A stretch of 64,000 nt of DNA from positions 30,256,646 through 30,320,645 of the forward strand of contig NC_133770.1 in the NCBI RefSeq assembly GCF_003597395.2, read 5' to 3'. Shown here one piece after another: positions 23,975 through 35,149 of this stretch. Below the pieces are notes generated by a model, which worked only from the letters and a program-made list of their open reading frames with translations, was not told where the DNA came from and ran no database searches. Numbering within the stretch: position 1 is the stretch's first letter; each line of letters begins with the position of its first letter. Made by a program: the position numbers and the translations under genes. The stretch is from Chelonoidis abingdonii. Lineage: Eukaryota; Chordata; Testudines; Testudinidae.

Positions 23975-24370
23975 TGGGGCTCTACCAAATTCAGAGTCCA
24001 TTTGCTCAATTTCATGGTTATAGGATTTTAAAAATAATAAATTTCATGGTTTCAGATAATTAAATCTGAAATTTCATGGTATTGTAACCATGGAGGGTCA
24101 TGACCCAAAACAGGGTTATAGGGGGCCGAGGTTGCAAGGCTATTGTAGGGGGATCATGGTATTGCCACCCTTATGTCTATGTTGCTGCTCTCAGAGCTGG
24201 GCAATAGCATACCATGCCACCCTCACTTCTGTACTGCTGCTAGCGGCAGCGCTGCCTACAGAGCTGAACTCCTGGCCAGCAGCTGCCGGTCTCTGGCCAC
24301 CCAACCCTTTGAAATCTGGTCTCCCCTACAATAGCCAGATTTCACAGTGGAGATCGCATTTCATGGTCTA
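23975..24370. mobile_element. hAT-like element, family F, short copy
   Basis: It starts 'tggggctctaccaaattca' and shares 'aggattttaaaaataataaa' and 'taaatctgaaattt' with the larger copy at 44536-45435. It holds about one and a third of the 'accct.acttctgt.ctgctgct' units that form an array in that copy. The right end is degraded, near 'tttcatggtctagttgg'. No clear duplication. Confidence 0.65.
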
Positions 24371-24507
24371 GTTGGTGGAAAGACAAATTGCAAAGTTTTC
24401 CAAAGCTACAAACAATGGTGTTTTGATAACGTTCGGGATTACATATCAATTAGATGAGGTAAGCAAAATAATTTTTCTCTCTCAAGAATGTTTTCATTAC
24501 TTTACGC

Positions 24508-25328
24508 TAGGGTTGTCAACCCTCCCAGAATCGGACTCAACCTCCCAGAGACTGTTGAGGCCAGTCCAGGAGATTTTAGGCCACTAAAACACTGGCAGCA
24601 CAGCGGGGCTTAGGCAGGCTCCCTGACTGCGCGTGGCTCCTGGAAGTGACCAGCATGTCCAACTTGTAGGCACAAGGGTGTTGAGGGGGCTTCTGTGTGC
24701 TGCCTCAATCCCGAGCACTGACTCTGCACTTCCCACTGGCCAGGAACCGCAGAGCCATCTGGCTGTCCCCGAGTCTAGCAAGTGGACACGAGGGCAACTT
24801 CCCTGGTTCCCCTTGAGGTAAATGTTGCCTGGCTGGAGCCCGCACCCCCACCTGCACACACCCCAACCCTGTACCCCAGCCCTGAAACCTCCTGCATCCA
24901 AACTCCCTTCCATAGCCTGCTACCCCTGCCCCAGCACTGAGCCCACACCCAAGCCCCTCTCCAGCATCCCAACTCCCTCCCAGAGCACCTCCCTTGGCCC
25001 CTGCCTGCACCACTACCCCAGTCCTGAGCCCCCTCCCACACCCAAACTTCCTCCCAGAGCACATACCCCACACCCCTTCTGCACCCCAACCGCCTGCCCC
25101 AGGCTCAGCCCAGAGCCCTCTCCCGCACACCGAACCCCTCAGCCCCAGCCCAGAGCCTGTACCCCAATCCCTTGCCCCATCCCAGTGAAAGTGAGTGAGG
25201 GTTGGAGAGAGCAAGCAATGGAAGGGAAATGGAGTGAGTGGGGGTGGGGCCTTAGCGAAGGGGTGGGACGGGGTGGGCAGGCTAAAGGGTGTTTTAGGGT
25301 TTGTGTGATTAGAGAGTTGGCAACCCTA
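24508..25328. mobile_element. hAT element, family D, 821 bp, 7/8 target duplication
   Basis: The ends are 'tagggttgtcaaccctcc' and 'gagagttggcaaccctta'-like (actual right end gagttggcaaccta-type with 'caaccctac' at the junction). Flanks are 'ctttacgc' at 24500-24507 and 'ctttatgc' at 25329-25336, an 8-bp duplication with one mismatch, as in hAT elements. The interior is pyrimidine-rich with repeated 'ccccagccctgagcc' phrases. This creates Pro-rich (+, up to 180 codons) and Gly-rich (-, up to 169 codons) open frames that are composition artefacts, not transposase. Confidence 0.82.
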
Positions 25329-25525
25329 CTTTATGCCCCTATTTCAGTATACAGCAAAATCTAACCAACACTCTTTGGTTAAATAAAATTTTCTGCTTGT
25401 AGTATTTCATAAGTTGTGCTTTTTACGAAGCTTCAAAGACTTGAGCATTACTTTCAGTTGCTTTAAGGTCAGAGCTATCTTGCAATGTTGAACATTTCCA
25501 CTTTCAAAAATGAAAATTAAAAAAA

Positions 25526-25733
25526 GGGGGAGGGATAGCTCAGTGGTTTGAGCATTGGCCTGCTAAACCCAGGGTTGTGAGTTCAGTCCTTGAGGGGGCC
25601 ACTTCAGGATCTGGGGCAAAAATCAGTATTTGGTCCTGCTAGTGAAGGCAGGGGGCTGGACTCGATGACCTTTCAAGGTCCCTTCCAGTTCTACGAGATA
25701 GATATATCTCCAATTATTATTATTATTGTTGTT
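25526..25733 (+). mobile_element. tRNA-derived SINE (turtle type), + copy
   Basis: The head carries pol III box A-like 'tagctcagtgg' (25535-25545) and box B-like 'gagttcagtcc' (about 25579-25589), in a tRNA-like context. A unique middle follows, then a CR1-like 3' part 'ggactcgatgacctttcaag..cccttccagttctac', and an ATT-rich tail. This is the architecture of turtle tRNA-SINEs. The tail similarity to the CR1 end at 3110 suggests CR1-type mobilisation. Confidence 0.88.
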
Positions 25734-26580
25734 ATAAACTAATTCTACACAAATTAACGCTAAACATTGAACTTTTTTCCCCCAGGCACAGTAATGAAAT
25801 GTTTAATAAACGCCTGTTTCTTTGCAAAATGTTTACATCAAGCATGCATGCATTAGTTCAGTACTCGTGTAGTTTTTATGCAACATCTGTTTTCAAATCT
25901 GAGAATGTTAAAAAGACCTTAATATAGATATCAGTTAGTACAATAGGGAGTTGCTCAGGTTGTTTCATGAGTGCTCCCACAGACTTGCGTTGTTTTTCAT
26001 AATGTAAAGTCTCTCTGTTCCCAGCATGTACATAATTAATGGAAGAAACTACCCGAGAAAGAACTACAGACACGAATAGGTCATCGTGATCAGATGTTTA
26101 ATTATTGTCATTAGGAAGCATTTGTAAATACCTGGTGTGCGCTTTAAAAACATTACTGTAATAGAATTCTCTTGGATTTTGATGGATTGGTTCCATTGCA
26201 TTAAATGATGATTAAAATGATTAGGTGCACAGTGTTGAAGCATTAATCTTCTGAACATCTTTATCAAGAAGAGGTAATAATTATGCTGCAGTTGATATGT
26301 GATGCACGTCATACTCCTTTTCATGCATTATCTGTTTTTTTCTGCAACTGTGCCAGGCTTTAATTAACGTGCTTGAACAGTATGAAAACTAGTGCATCTA
26401 TAATTAGATCTTCAGTAACAATATTGTTAACCTTTCAAGACAATATATTTATCATCTAGAAAGTGACTAGAGTTAGGGTCAGCTATCTTCATCATCAAAT
26501 AAATATTGGAATTAAAAGTGAGACCGATAGTATTCTTTCTCTGAAAGAAAATAATTCAACAAGGGAAGCAGCCTGACTCA
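25734..26580. other. Intronic sequence, nothing recognised
   Basis: AT-rich. The 86-codon frame on the - strand at 26064-26324 has no domain. Confidence 0.4.
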
Positions 26581-27184
26581 GACTTGGTCTACGGTACAGA
26601 GTTAGTGACATAAGGCAGCTTACATTGACTTAATTATGTCAGTGTACACACTACAGCCTCGATCCCGCTGACATAAGTGCCCCACAAAGTTGACATAATA
26701 AGCCTTTCAGGGAGGAGGAGTTAGGGAATATATTGGTGTAATTAGGGTGTGCATTTGGGCATCATTCTTGTCAATTTCACAAGCTCCAGCATGGAGCCAT
26801 GAAATTGACAAGAAAGCTAGGGACCAAGGGTGGGATCTAGCTAGAGCCTGGGTACCTCCTATCCCGCATCCCTGCTCCCAGCCGGGCTGCTGCCCAGCCT
26901 CCCTACGCCTGGCTCCCTGCTTAGGGAGGTGAGAAGCCCTGGTGGCTGCCCCCTGCTCCTGGTGGGGAGGCAAGAAGCTGAGAGCTTGGAGAGGGAGAGG
27001 GGTAGCTGGGCTCCTGGCAGGGAGCTGTGTGGAGCTGAGAGCCGTGGCTCTCAGCCCCCCATACTGCCTCTCTTCGGTTGGTGGGAAGCACTCCTGGTGA
27101 GGATGCGCACCACCAACAGAAGGAGGGTAGTGTCGACCTACGCAGTAACATAGGGTGACTTAAGTTTGTAGTGTAGACATGCCC
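26581..27184. mobile_element. PIF/Harbinger-type MITE, 0.6 kb
   Basis: The left end 'gacttggtctacggtaca' pairs with the right end 'gtagtgtagacatgccc'. Flanks are TCA and TGA, a decayed TWA-type duplication at best. 'gacataaggcagcttacattgact' type sequence near the left end is shared in style with 38537-38812. An internal palindrome 'cttgtcaatttca' / 'tgaaattgacaag' sits at about 26768-26812, and the middle is GC-rich. Confidence 0.65.
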
Positions 27185-28080
27185 TGAAAATCTTACATGA
27201 TAATTAATCCTTTATATATGTTAACTTTTGTCCTGGGGAGGACTAATGTTTTGATGGTGAAATGACAAAAGAAAGTACAAGGCATTTTCCTCCCACAAGT
27301 AATGTCAGTTTTCACACGGCTGTTGTCTATGGAGTTTCAGTGCACAATAGAAATGAATATAATATGAAAACTTTTTTTCTTATTTTCTTCCATCACAGAT
27401 CTGCTGAAAATTACATCTTTCTGTGCTGGTTCAGTTTTATTCAGTTAAATCTAGGTAGTCTCCACTGACTCGCTTTAGTGCCTCTTTCATATTTTATCTT
27501 CATGTCCTCATGTTCTTCAAAGTACTTATCAGAACATGGAGCCACTAGCTACCTCTTGTGTCCAGTCTCTTGAACTACACTTCTGTTTGCTTTTTAAGAC
27601 AGCTAGGTATTCAGTAGCTTATGATAGTTTCAGAAAAATTATTTGTTCCGAAGGATTAGGATTCAGTAAAAGTATTTTACTATTATACTCAAACATGTAT
27701 CAGCATTTCCATTATAACTCCCTTATTTTCAATGGTATACATCATTCCTTTTAAAACTGTCTTTCTGAAATAGGCAGAACGGTATATACTGGAGCCTGAC
27801 TTTTTGTGTTGTACAAATATTGGAATGCCTAAAAGCCACAGAGCTGACAGAGAGCATCTGAAACCACTGACTTCTGATTTTAGTTCTTTATTTAAAAGTA
27901 GCAAAATGTTTTATTTTTTTCTTTTTAAGACTAGGTAGGACACACAATAATGTAAACAAAAGTGGCTAAATTATAAATACTGACTGTTTTTATGTACAGT
28001 TATTGAAGTGGCATTTTAAGTGCATGAGAGAGGGAGTGTGGAAGAACGAGCATAGCTGTGCATGGCAAGGATAACATTTT
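27185..28080. other. Intronic sequence, nothing recognised
   Basis: AT-rich. Opposed frames around 27536-27904 are chance. Confidence 0.4.
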
Positions 28081-28175
28081 TACTGCAGTGGCACCTGGAA
28101 GCCCCAATTGGGATCAGTGCGCATGTGCTTTGCATTGTACAGACGTTCTCCAAAACATGGTACCTGCCCTACAGA
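28081..28175 (+). repeat. Old SINE-like fragment
   Basis: The phrases 'ggcacctggaagccccaatt', 'gggatcagtg', 'ttgcattgtacagac' and 'tacctgccctacagagct' follow the order of a widespread ancient amniote repeat. No ends are visible and the copy is diverged. Confidence 0.4.
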
Positions 28176-28998
28176 GCTGCTAATTTAAGCTTAAAATGCT
28201 ATAACTTCATAATATCAAGATATTTTTGAGAACAGGAAAATACATTTGACTGAAATAGTAATAATTTTCCTGCATTGTTTTCTGTGTGTTTTTAAAACCA
28301 TCACACACCCTGTTGGGAAAACAACAAATGACTGTTAGGTCTTGGGTGCTTTGCCTGGCAATTTAAGATACACTTCCCTTCACTACATGTAGCCTATGTG
28401 CTGGGAAACCCTGTGTTTTAAAAGTGGCTACAAATATGAAATTACTGAAATAAGGTTGTTGCCTGACCATCTCTGCTTGCTTTTTTTCACCCCCGATGAA
28501 GTTCCTAGCCCTTACAGTTGCAGAGAGCAGTTTGAAAACCTGTTCCCTAAATGATCCAACACTGGAAGGCAAATTAAAAACAACATACCGAATATGTTGT
28601 TTTTTAAAAGTTCATTGTTGTTAAACCAATTTCTGGATTCTTTGGGTCTGACTCATGTTTTTTGAATGCTTGGTGTTGGCAATACTGACTTGTTTATTAA
28701 ACTGATTTACTTTGGCATTTTACAGCATGTTAGCCAGGTTAATCATACTACCTGTATGAATGCCAAATAGTTAATTCTTATGTTTTACCACTGTCTGCAG
28801 AACTCCTAACCAATACAGCGTGACTTTTGTTTTCTTGGTACTTACTGTCTTCCTGCCAACATCTTCTTTCTGAAGACAACAAATGTACAGGTTTCCATGA
28901 CTTTTCAAATATTTTCATATATTTATGCAGAATCCGTCAAAGCATGTTCCTTCCCGTGTTAAAGTTAAACGCAAACAAAGCCACAACATTCAGAAATA
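28176..28998. other. Intronic sequence, nothing recognised
   Basis: No element or exon recognised. Confidence 0.4.
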
Positions 28999-29232
28999 CA
29001 GGTCTGTCGATCTTAGGCGCATTTAACATGTGTGATTTCAGCTTTATGCAGTTGGCAAAAACAAGAAAAAAACAAAACAAAACAAAAAGAGAAAAATAGC
29101 ACATTAAATACTGTTTTTGTAGTGCAGGTGATTTCTCCCACCATTATACTCAATGTAATTTTGACTATACACGATTTTCGCTTTACGCGCTGACTGCGGA
29201 ACTTAACCCCAGCGTGAGATGAGCTGGACCTG
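28999..29232 (-). mobile_element. Tc1/mariner-type MITE, family M, copy 1 (reverse)
   Basis: The element is flanked by TA at 28997-28998 and 29233-29234. Its ends are 'caggtctgtcgatcttagg' and 'gcgtgagatgagctggacctg'-like (right end agatgagctggacctg). Read on the - strand it matches 55029-55248 along its length: 'ttccgc.gt.agcgc.taaagcgaaaa', 'aatcacctgcactaca', a T-rich middle and 'gttaaatg.cgctaagat'. TA duplication and short imperfect inverted ends point to Tc1/mariner-type mobilisation. Confidence 0.8.
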
Positions 29233-30949
29233 TAATTCCTAATGTTTGCGGGAAGTAGTGTTTGATAGATTCCAATTTGGCCGCCTTGTGGTATGTGGTC
29301 TGATATGGCCTTTAATTCAAGATCACATACTATTTTTTCATAGGAACATCTACTTCATTTCATGTCCAGGATGGATGGAGAAGGAGGGTGAATAAAGAAT
29401 GCATAGGAAATTATTAATCTAGTGTTTTCTAACTTCTGAATGCTTGACTCTGCCACCTAAATAAAAAATGTACCTTAGGTTTTTGTATGCAATATGTAGG
29501 TATGTTGAGATTTGTTTATAGAAAATATAGCAATGTCCAAGAGAATTCAAGTAAGTTGTGCTCATCAATCAATTTAATCACTTGCTCCTTTTAAATGTTT
29601 TTTACATTTTTATTTCTGGCTAGATATTTGTTGAGAGCAGATGGTATCACCAAAAAGCACCCTTAGGTTTTTCTTTGACAAATCCCTTCCCTTTTCTGAC
29701 CTATAGTAGATGGTTAGTACCAAATATTCTTGCTAGATCTTGCCTTGAAGGGTGCATTCAACCCCCCCCCCCCCCGCCCTCTTGTGGAGAAATCTGCATG
29801 ATGGTTGAACAGGGCAATCCTATATAAAAAGAGAACTCCGACTAAGTAGTTTCTTTTTTGACATTTTTCTTTTTTTACTGCATTGTATATTTGATAGGAT
29901 TGTTCTCTTAAAAGTTATGTTATAGACTTTATGCAGTATGCTTTATCCAAGGACAAATGCTTTTTGTTAACTTTTCTCCCTTCTGCTAGCATGGCAACTA
30001 GTGAACCCAGATGCTATTTTTTGGAGGGTTATGGTTTCCAGTAGCATTTATGCTTGGCGCACACTTCAGACAGTTGTTACACCGAAGGTGCCAAACAGTT
30101 GGGTTGTCTAAGTTGTTAGGTTTCTCTGGATACAGTTTGTTCCTGACTTGTCTTCGATTTTTCTGATGTATACAAATTTTGCAGTTTATTTGCGAGAAAA
30201 ATCAGTGCAAATCCCTCACATGGGCAGGCTTTTATTTACAAGAGGAAAGGATGGCTTCACATATTTTCTATTAGAATTTAAAAGCAGCCAAGATCTTGTT
30301 ACATGTCCATTTTGAAATACCTTTGGAAGCAAGCAAAAACAGAAACCATACATTCACAGTCTGAGTATTTTGTAGTCTTCTTTACAAACCTGAAGTCCAG
30401 TCCGATCAGTGGGTTGGGAGAACTCTGACATTTTTAGAAAGTAGGTGACGTTTTGTGTACTGAAAGAGCTCTCTGTTGACACTCTAGATGGAAAAGGAAA
30501 GACGTTTTAAAAAAGTTGGTATCTTATCCTCAATGGAGGAATGTTTTCAGCTGTTGTCAGATACGATCTTCCACCAACCTCCTATCATAAACTCCATGGG
30601 CTGAGCTGGGCTGCTTGGATTTCTGTCTCAACTCAACGCCACTGCCCCTAACTCGTCCATAAAACTTTCTGCAGGCAGAGAGTAATCAGATATGACTGAA
30701 TGCAAACAGTTCAATTTCTTGAGTAGGTAATTTACCATTTTTACATAGACACTTTTTTCAAAGTGTTACTGTACTTTAAGAAATTATCCCTTTAAATGAA
30801 ATCTCAATCTGCTATTTATAAAATGCAAATAAACTTCAGGCATACAGAGGTACCTTATGCCAAGATATTTTCATATACAGTAGGTATTCAACCAACCAAA
30901 CAAAAACAATTATAAGACACACTTTAACCGCATTGCAGTTTGAGTTCCA
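29233..30949. other. Intronic sequence, nothing recognised
   Basis: AT-rich, with a poly-C tract near 29762-29775. Confidence 0.4.
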
Positions 30950-31150
30950 AAGCGCTGTACAAACATTGGCCAATTAGTCTTCCCAGCAGCCCTCTCAGGT
31001 AGGTTAGTATTATCTCAGTTTTACAGGAAGGGAAACTTGGAGACAGAGAGGTTAAGAAATTTGCATGAGGCTACACAACAGAGAAAATGTCAGACCTGGA
31101 ATTAGAGCTCAGATTTTTCTGGCTCCTAACCCTGTGCCCTAACACTAGTT
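30950..31150 (+). mobile_element. MIR-like CORE-SINE
   Basis: The run 'gcgctgtacaaacattgg', 'tatctcagttttacagg', 'ggaaacttggagacagagag', 'gttaagaaatttgc' and 'ggaattagagctcag' follows the MIR/CORE-SINE consensus in order. These SINEs are ancient and shared across amniotes. The copy is diverged and lacks a clear tRNA head. Confidence 0.8.
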
Positions 31151-31392
31151 TGTTTTTAATCTTAAAATATCAATTCATAATTTGAATTCCATATTCAGCT
31201 AATGCATCGATTGTTATAATATTAATGTATTAAGGGATTTAGATTTATAAACGTTTACTATTTTCAACATTATTTTAAACAAAAAAAGTGGCACGTAGGC
31301 GTTCTGCTTTGCAAATGTTATAAGTATTATGTATATAGTGTGTATCTATTTTGCTGAATGCAAAATTGATGCTTTCTTCCAAACAGAAATTT
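31151..31392. other. AT-rich intronic sequence
   Basis: Nothing recognised. Confidence 0.4.
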
Positions 31393-31474
31393 TTTGCAAT
31401 ATATTTCTTCAACTATATATATCTATCTCTAATTTGATGTTGAAGAAATAGATGTTGAAGAAATATATTGCAAA
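31393..31474. repeat. Exact 21-bp inverted repeat with 40-bp spacer
   Basis: The arm at 31393-31413 (tttgcaatatatttcttcaa plus c) is exactly complementary to 31454-31474. The spacer contains a further direct duplication of 'gatgttgaagaaata' (31436-31450 and 31451-31465). The arrangement looks like a local template-switch event plus a tandem duplication rather than a named element. Confidence 0.85.
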
Positions 31475-31934
31475 CAGGTTTGCAGTCAGTTTAGTCTCGG
31501 CAAAACAGGAAAATATTACTTATGAACAGAACTCTTCTTTCATTTGTAAAATTAGTATTAATTTCCTTTGAAGAGAAGATGGTTAGAAAGCTTTGAATGA
31601 CTGGGTAAAAGTACTTAGGTTGCAGTTGAAAAAGCCGTAGTAAATTAAAACACAGAAGCACTACCTCATAATATTAAATCTCCCAAATCCATTAGCTTTC
31701 AGAATATGGTCTTAAATTCTGTATTTAGTTCTCTCACCATATGTAGGCCTTTTGAATGCATGTTAACAATGTTGGAATTTAAAGAAGTGCATCTATGCTA
31801 AAAAGCTTTTTTTGAAAACTCATCAATGCTTTATTGCTAACTTACTTTATCATAGGAACTGGTAAGAGAACCTTCTTATAAAAACAAAAACAGAGCTTCA
31901 GTTGGACCAAAACCAATGAAATAGTTGGTCCCAA

Positions 31935-32262
31935 ATTAGGCCCCTGTTCAGTAAGAAACTTAAATAGTAATAATAGGCGATATACCTATCTCCTAGAACT
32001 GGAAGGGACTTTGAAAGGTCATCAGGTCCAGCCCTCTGCCTTCACTAGCAGGAGCAAGTACTGATTTTTGCCCCAGATCCCTAAGTGGCTCCCCTCAAGG
32101 ATTGAGCTCACAACCCTGGGTTTAGCAGGCCAATGCTCAAACCGCTGAACTATCCCTCCCCCTGAGGGATATGTAAGTATGTACATAACTTTTAGTTGCA
32201 ATGAGACTACTCACATGTTTAAAGTTAGGTGTGTGCTTAAGTACATCACTGATTTGGAGTCT
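31935..32262. repeat. Fold-back repeat family H, split by a SINE
   Basis: Left part 'aggcccctgttcagtaagaa' (about 31938) and right part 'gcaatgagactactcacatg', 'taaagttaggtgtgtgctta' and 'agtacatcactgatttgg' (about 32199-32262) are the two halves of a palindromic repeat. Related copies lie at 50565-50642 and 62705-62792. The - strand SINE at 31965-32163 sits inside it, so the SINE is younger. Confidence 0.5.
31965..32163 (-). mobile_element. tRNA-derived SINE (turtle type), - copy
   Basis: This is the reverse complement of the SINE at 25526-25733. On the - strand, 'gggggagggatagttcagcg' near the right end forms the tRNA-like head, with box B-like 'gagctcaatcc'. The tail 'ctggacctgatgacctttca' then 'agtcccttccagttctagg' lies at the left. 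It is nested in the fold-back repeat at 31935-32262. Confidence 0.88.
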
Positions 32263-33455
32263 TAATGTACTTATTCTTTACTCTGTAAATTCCTTCAAGT
32301 TTTCTTTTAAAACATTTAATAGCTTAGTAAAGAATTTTTAGGCCAAGAGATTCTTTTCTAATAACATACAATAGTAATCCCAAGACTTTTCAAACATTTT
32401 TGTGATGTGGTCCATATTTTAATAGAAGAATGGTCTTGTGGGCGCTTCTGTTCCCCGTCATGATGCGCACTCTTCCTCCCCAATTTTTATACAGTGATGT
32501 AGAATCCTGTTGCATCTACTTGCTTATATAGAAGTTGGTATCAGGAAGGTGACTAATATAATGTTAGCTGTCTTTGCTGTGGTAAGTTTTTAAGGTTTAT
32601 TTTGCGAGAGAGGAGAAAATTAATCACACCATCTACATTTGCTCTTCCTTTTCTATTTGATGTTTTGACCTTTCTGTCATTTTTGTTCCTCTCACCTTCT
32701 GCTTTCTTCTAACACCTTCTGTTCCCTTTCTCTCTGCGCATGCTTTTTCTGGTTCTTTTCTTTCCTGGGATGTTTTTTTCCTCCCTTGCTCCTGTGGATG
32801 TTCCTCTCATCCTAGAAGCTGACACCTCCCGGTTTTTCTCCCCTTTTCTTCTGTAGTAGCAGCCTCTAATGTAGGAGACTAAGTTTGCTGATCATTGTCC
32901 TAGTTTCCAGCTGTTCTTATGGGCACCCAAAGTCACATTTTCAGTTAGCACAGCTAGAAATCAGGAGGATTCAGCACTGTGTAAGCAGCAGTCATTTCTC
33001 CATGGACCACCAGCGAGTGCTTTATGGACCATTTTTTGAAAACTGCTCCTGCATGTGGTCATCGTGGCATACCCTCTGGTGGCCAAGGTATGGACCCACA
33101 GTGCTCCTCTAGGAATAAGTCCCCTGCTGTCCCTTAATAATTACCTCACAGACACTTTTATGGTCCAAACACCTTTTGCTGGGGTTTTATTTACTCTCCT
33201 CAGACCCACCCTATTACTTCAGGTTCTCCAGGCTTTTGTACTTTTCTGGAATACATGTTTTACCTGCTCCATCACAGACCTCACAGTTAACTTGAGTACA
33301 TCTCTGCGCTCCCCAAATTAATCTTCTTTCGGAATGGTTTGTTGCTCCTACCAGCTAGGAACGATTTGTTCCTGCCCTCCCCGGCCTTCCTTCCTTCGTG
33401 AAGGGGCTTGCTGCTTCTAGCTGCTAGGGAAAACTTATTCTTGCACTCCTTAGAC
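32263..33455. other. Intronic sequence, nothing recognised
   Basis: Pyrimidine-rich in parts (about 32640-32860). The 75- and 88-codon frames at 32885-33321 overlap each other and show no domain. Confidence 0.4.
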
Positions 33456-34025
33456 CAGGGGTCGGCAACCTTTCAGAAGTGGTGTGCCGAGTCTTCATTT
33501 ATTCACTCTAATTTAAGGTTTCACGTGCCACTAATACATTTTAACGTTTTTAGAAAGTCTCTTCTGTAAGGGTACGTCTACACTACGGGATAATTTCGAA
33601 TTAACTTAAACCGGTTTTATAAAACATATTATAATGTCGATAGCACGCGTCCACACTAGGCACAGTAATTCGGCGGTGTGCGTCCATGGTCTGAGACTAG
33701 TGTGCTTTCTGGAGCGTTTGCACGTGGGTAGCTATTCCGTAGCATTCCCATAGTTCCCGCAGTCTCCCTGCCCTTGGAATTCTGGGTTAGGCCCGTGCCA
33801 ATGGACACAATCATTTGTCGCGGGTGGTTCTGGGTACAGCCTCCACCTCTCCCTCCGTGAAAGCAGCAGACAATCTTTCGTGCCTTTTTTCCTGGGTGAA
33901 CTATGCAAACGCCATAGCACAGCAAGCTGGACCCTGCTTATCAATACTGCAATCTGGACTTGTAAACACTCGCGCATTCTCATGCAGTCTATGCTGAACC
34001 ATGAACTGCAAAGGCAGTCGAGGGG

Positions 34026-35130
34026 AGGCAATACCGCAGCGCGGCGATGAGAGTGGATGGGAGGACTATTTCTCCCAATCGCGGCCCCTGCGTTTTTGAG
34101 CTCTGCTGTAATGGGGCAGTTCTACCATTGAATGCCGATTTTGGCCCGGGAACAAGCACAGATGGTGGAACCGCATAGTTTGCAGGTGTCGGACGATTCC
34201 GTGGCTGAGAAACTTTTGCATGCGTAAGACTTTCATGGAACTTTGTGACTTGCTTTCCCTGCCTGAACGCCAATACCAGATGAGAGCACCCTCACAGTGG
34301 AGAAGTGAGTGGCAATAGCCTCTGGAAGTTGCAACGCAGACAGCTACCGGTCAGTCGGGAATCAATTTGGAGTGGGAAATCTACTGTGGGGGCTGCTATG
34401 ATGCAAGTAGCCAAAGCATCGTTAAGCTGCGCTACAAGGTTTGTGACTCTGGGAACGTGCAGTCATAGTGGATGGCTGCTGCAATGGGATTCCTAACTGT
34501 GCGGGGGCGATAGATGGAACGCATATCCTATCTTGCCCCGGAGCGCCAGGGCACCGATGTAACCGCAAGGGTACTTTTCACTGGTGCGCAAGCACTGGTG
34601 GATCACAAGGACGTTCACACATCCACGTGGGTGGCCAGGAAGGGCTCATGACGCTTGCGTCTTCAAAGCACAACTCGTTTAACGCTGCAGCAGGGAATTA
34701 TTTCCCAGACCAGAAAATACCGTTGGGGAGTTGAATGCCTGTCGTTATCTGGGTGACCCAGCCTACCCTTTACCATGGCTCATGAGCCATACCAGGCAGC
34801 CTGGACAGTGGTCAGGAGCTGTTCACTACAGGCTGAGCGTGCAGGATGGTGGTAGAATGTGCATTGGCCGTTTAAAGCTTGCTGGCGCACATTGCTGACT
34901 CGTTCAGCCTCAGCCAAACCAATTTCCCCTTTGTATTTGCTGCTTGCGTGTGCTCCACAATCTCTGTGGAGAATGGGGAGACCTTTATGGCGGGGTGGAG
35001 GCTGAGGCCAATCACCTGGCCGCTGAGTACGTGCAGCCAACACCGGCGATTGAAGAAGACACACCGGAAGCGGTGGCATCAGAGAAGCTTGAAACGAGTT
35101 TCATCACAGCAGGTACGGCTGACTGCTGTG
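34026..35130 (+). pseudogene. Harbinger transposase (DDE_Tnp_4 type), degenerate
   Basis: Frame fragments in order are: 'DESGWEDYFSQSRPL' near 34046-34090; a helix-turn-helix-like 'SYRSVGNQFGVG' near 34338-34373, continuing after a frameshift as 'GKSTVGAAMMQVAKA'; and 'PNCAGAIDGTHI' at 34492-34527, with the first catalytic Asp codon at 34513-34515. Then come 'NRKGTF' near 34562, 'IHVGGQEGLMTLA' where the family usually has a VGW..xxHDA box, and a long decayed C-terminal part to about 35060. The second Asp of the DDE triad appears lost in the HDA-equivalent region. Multiple stops and frame changes show it is inactive. Confidence 0.85.
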
Positions 35131-35149
35131 TTTGTCCCCTGCATACCCC

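Noticed and set aside
24705..25364. Open frames of 169 (-) and 180 (+) codons
   Set aside because: Both lie in the pyrimidine-rich core of a hAT element with its own target duplication. They are low-complexity Pro- or Gly-rich and contain no domain.
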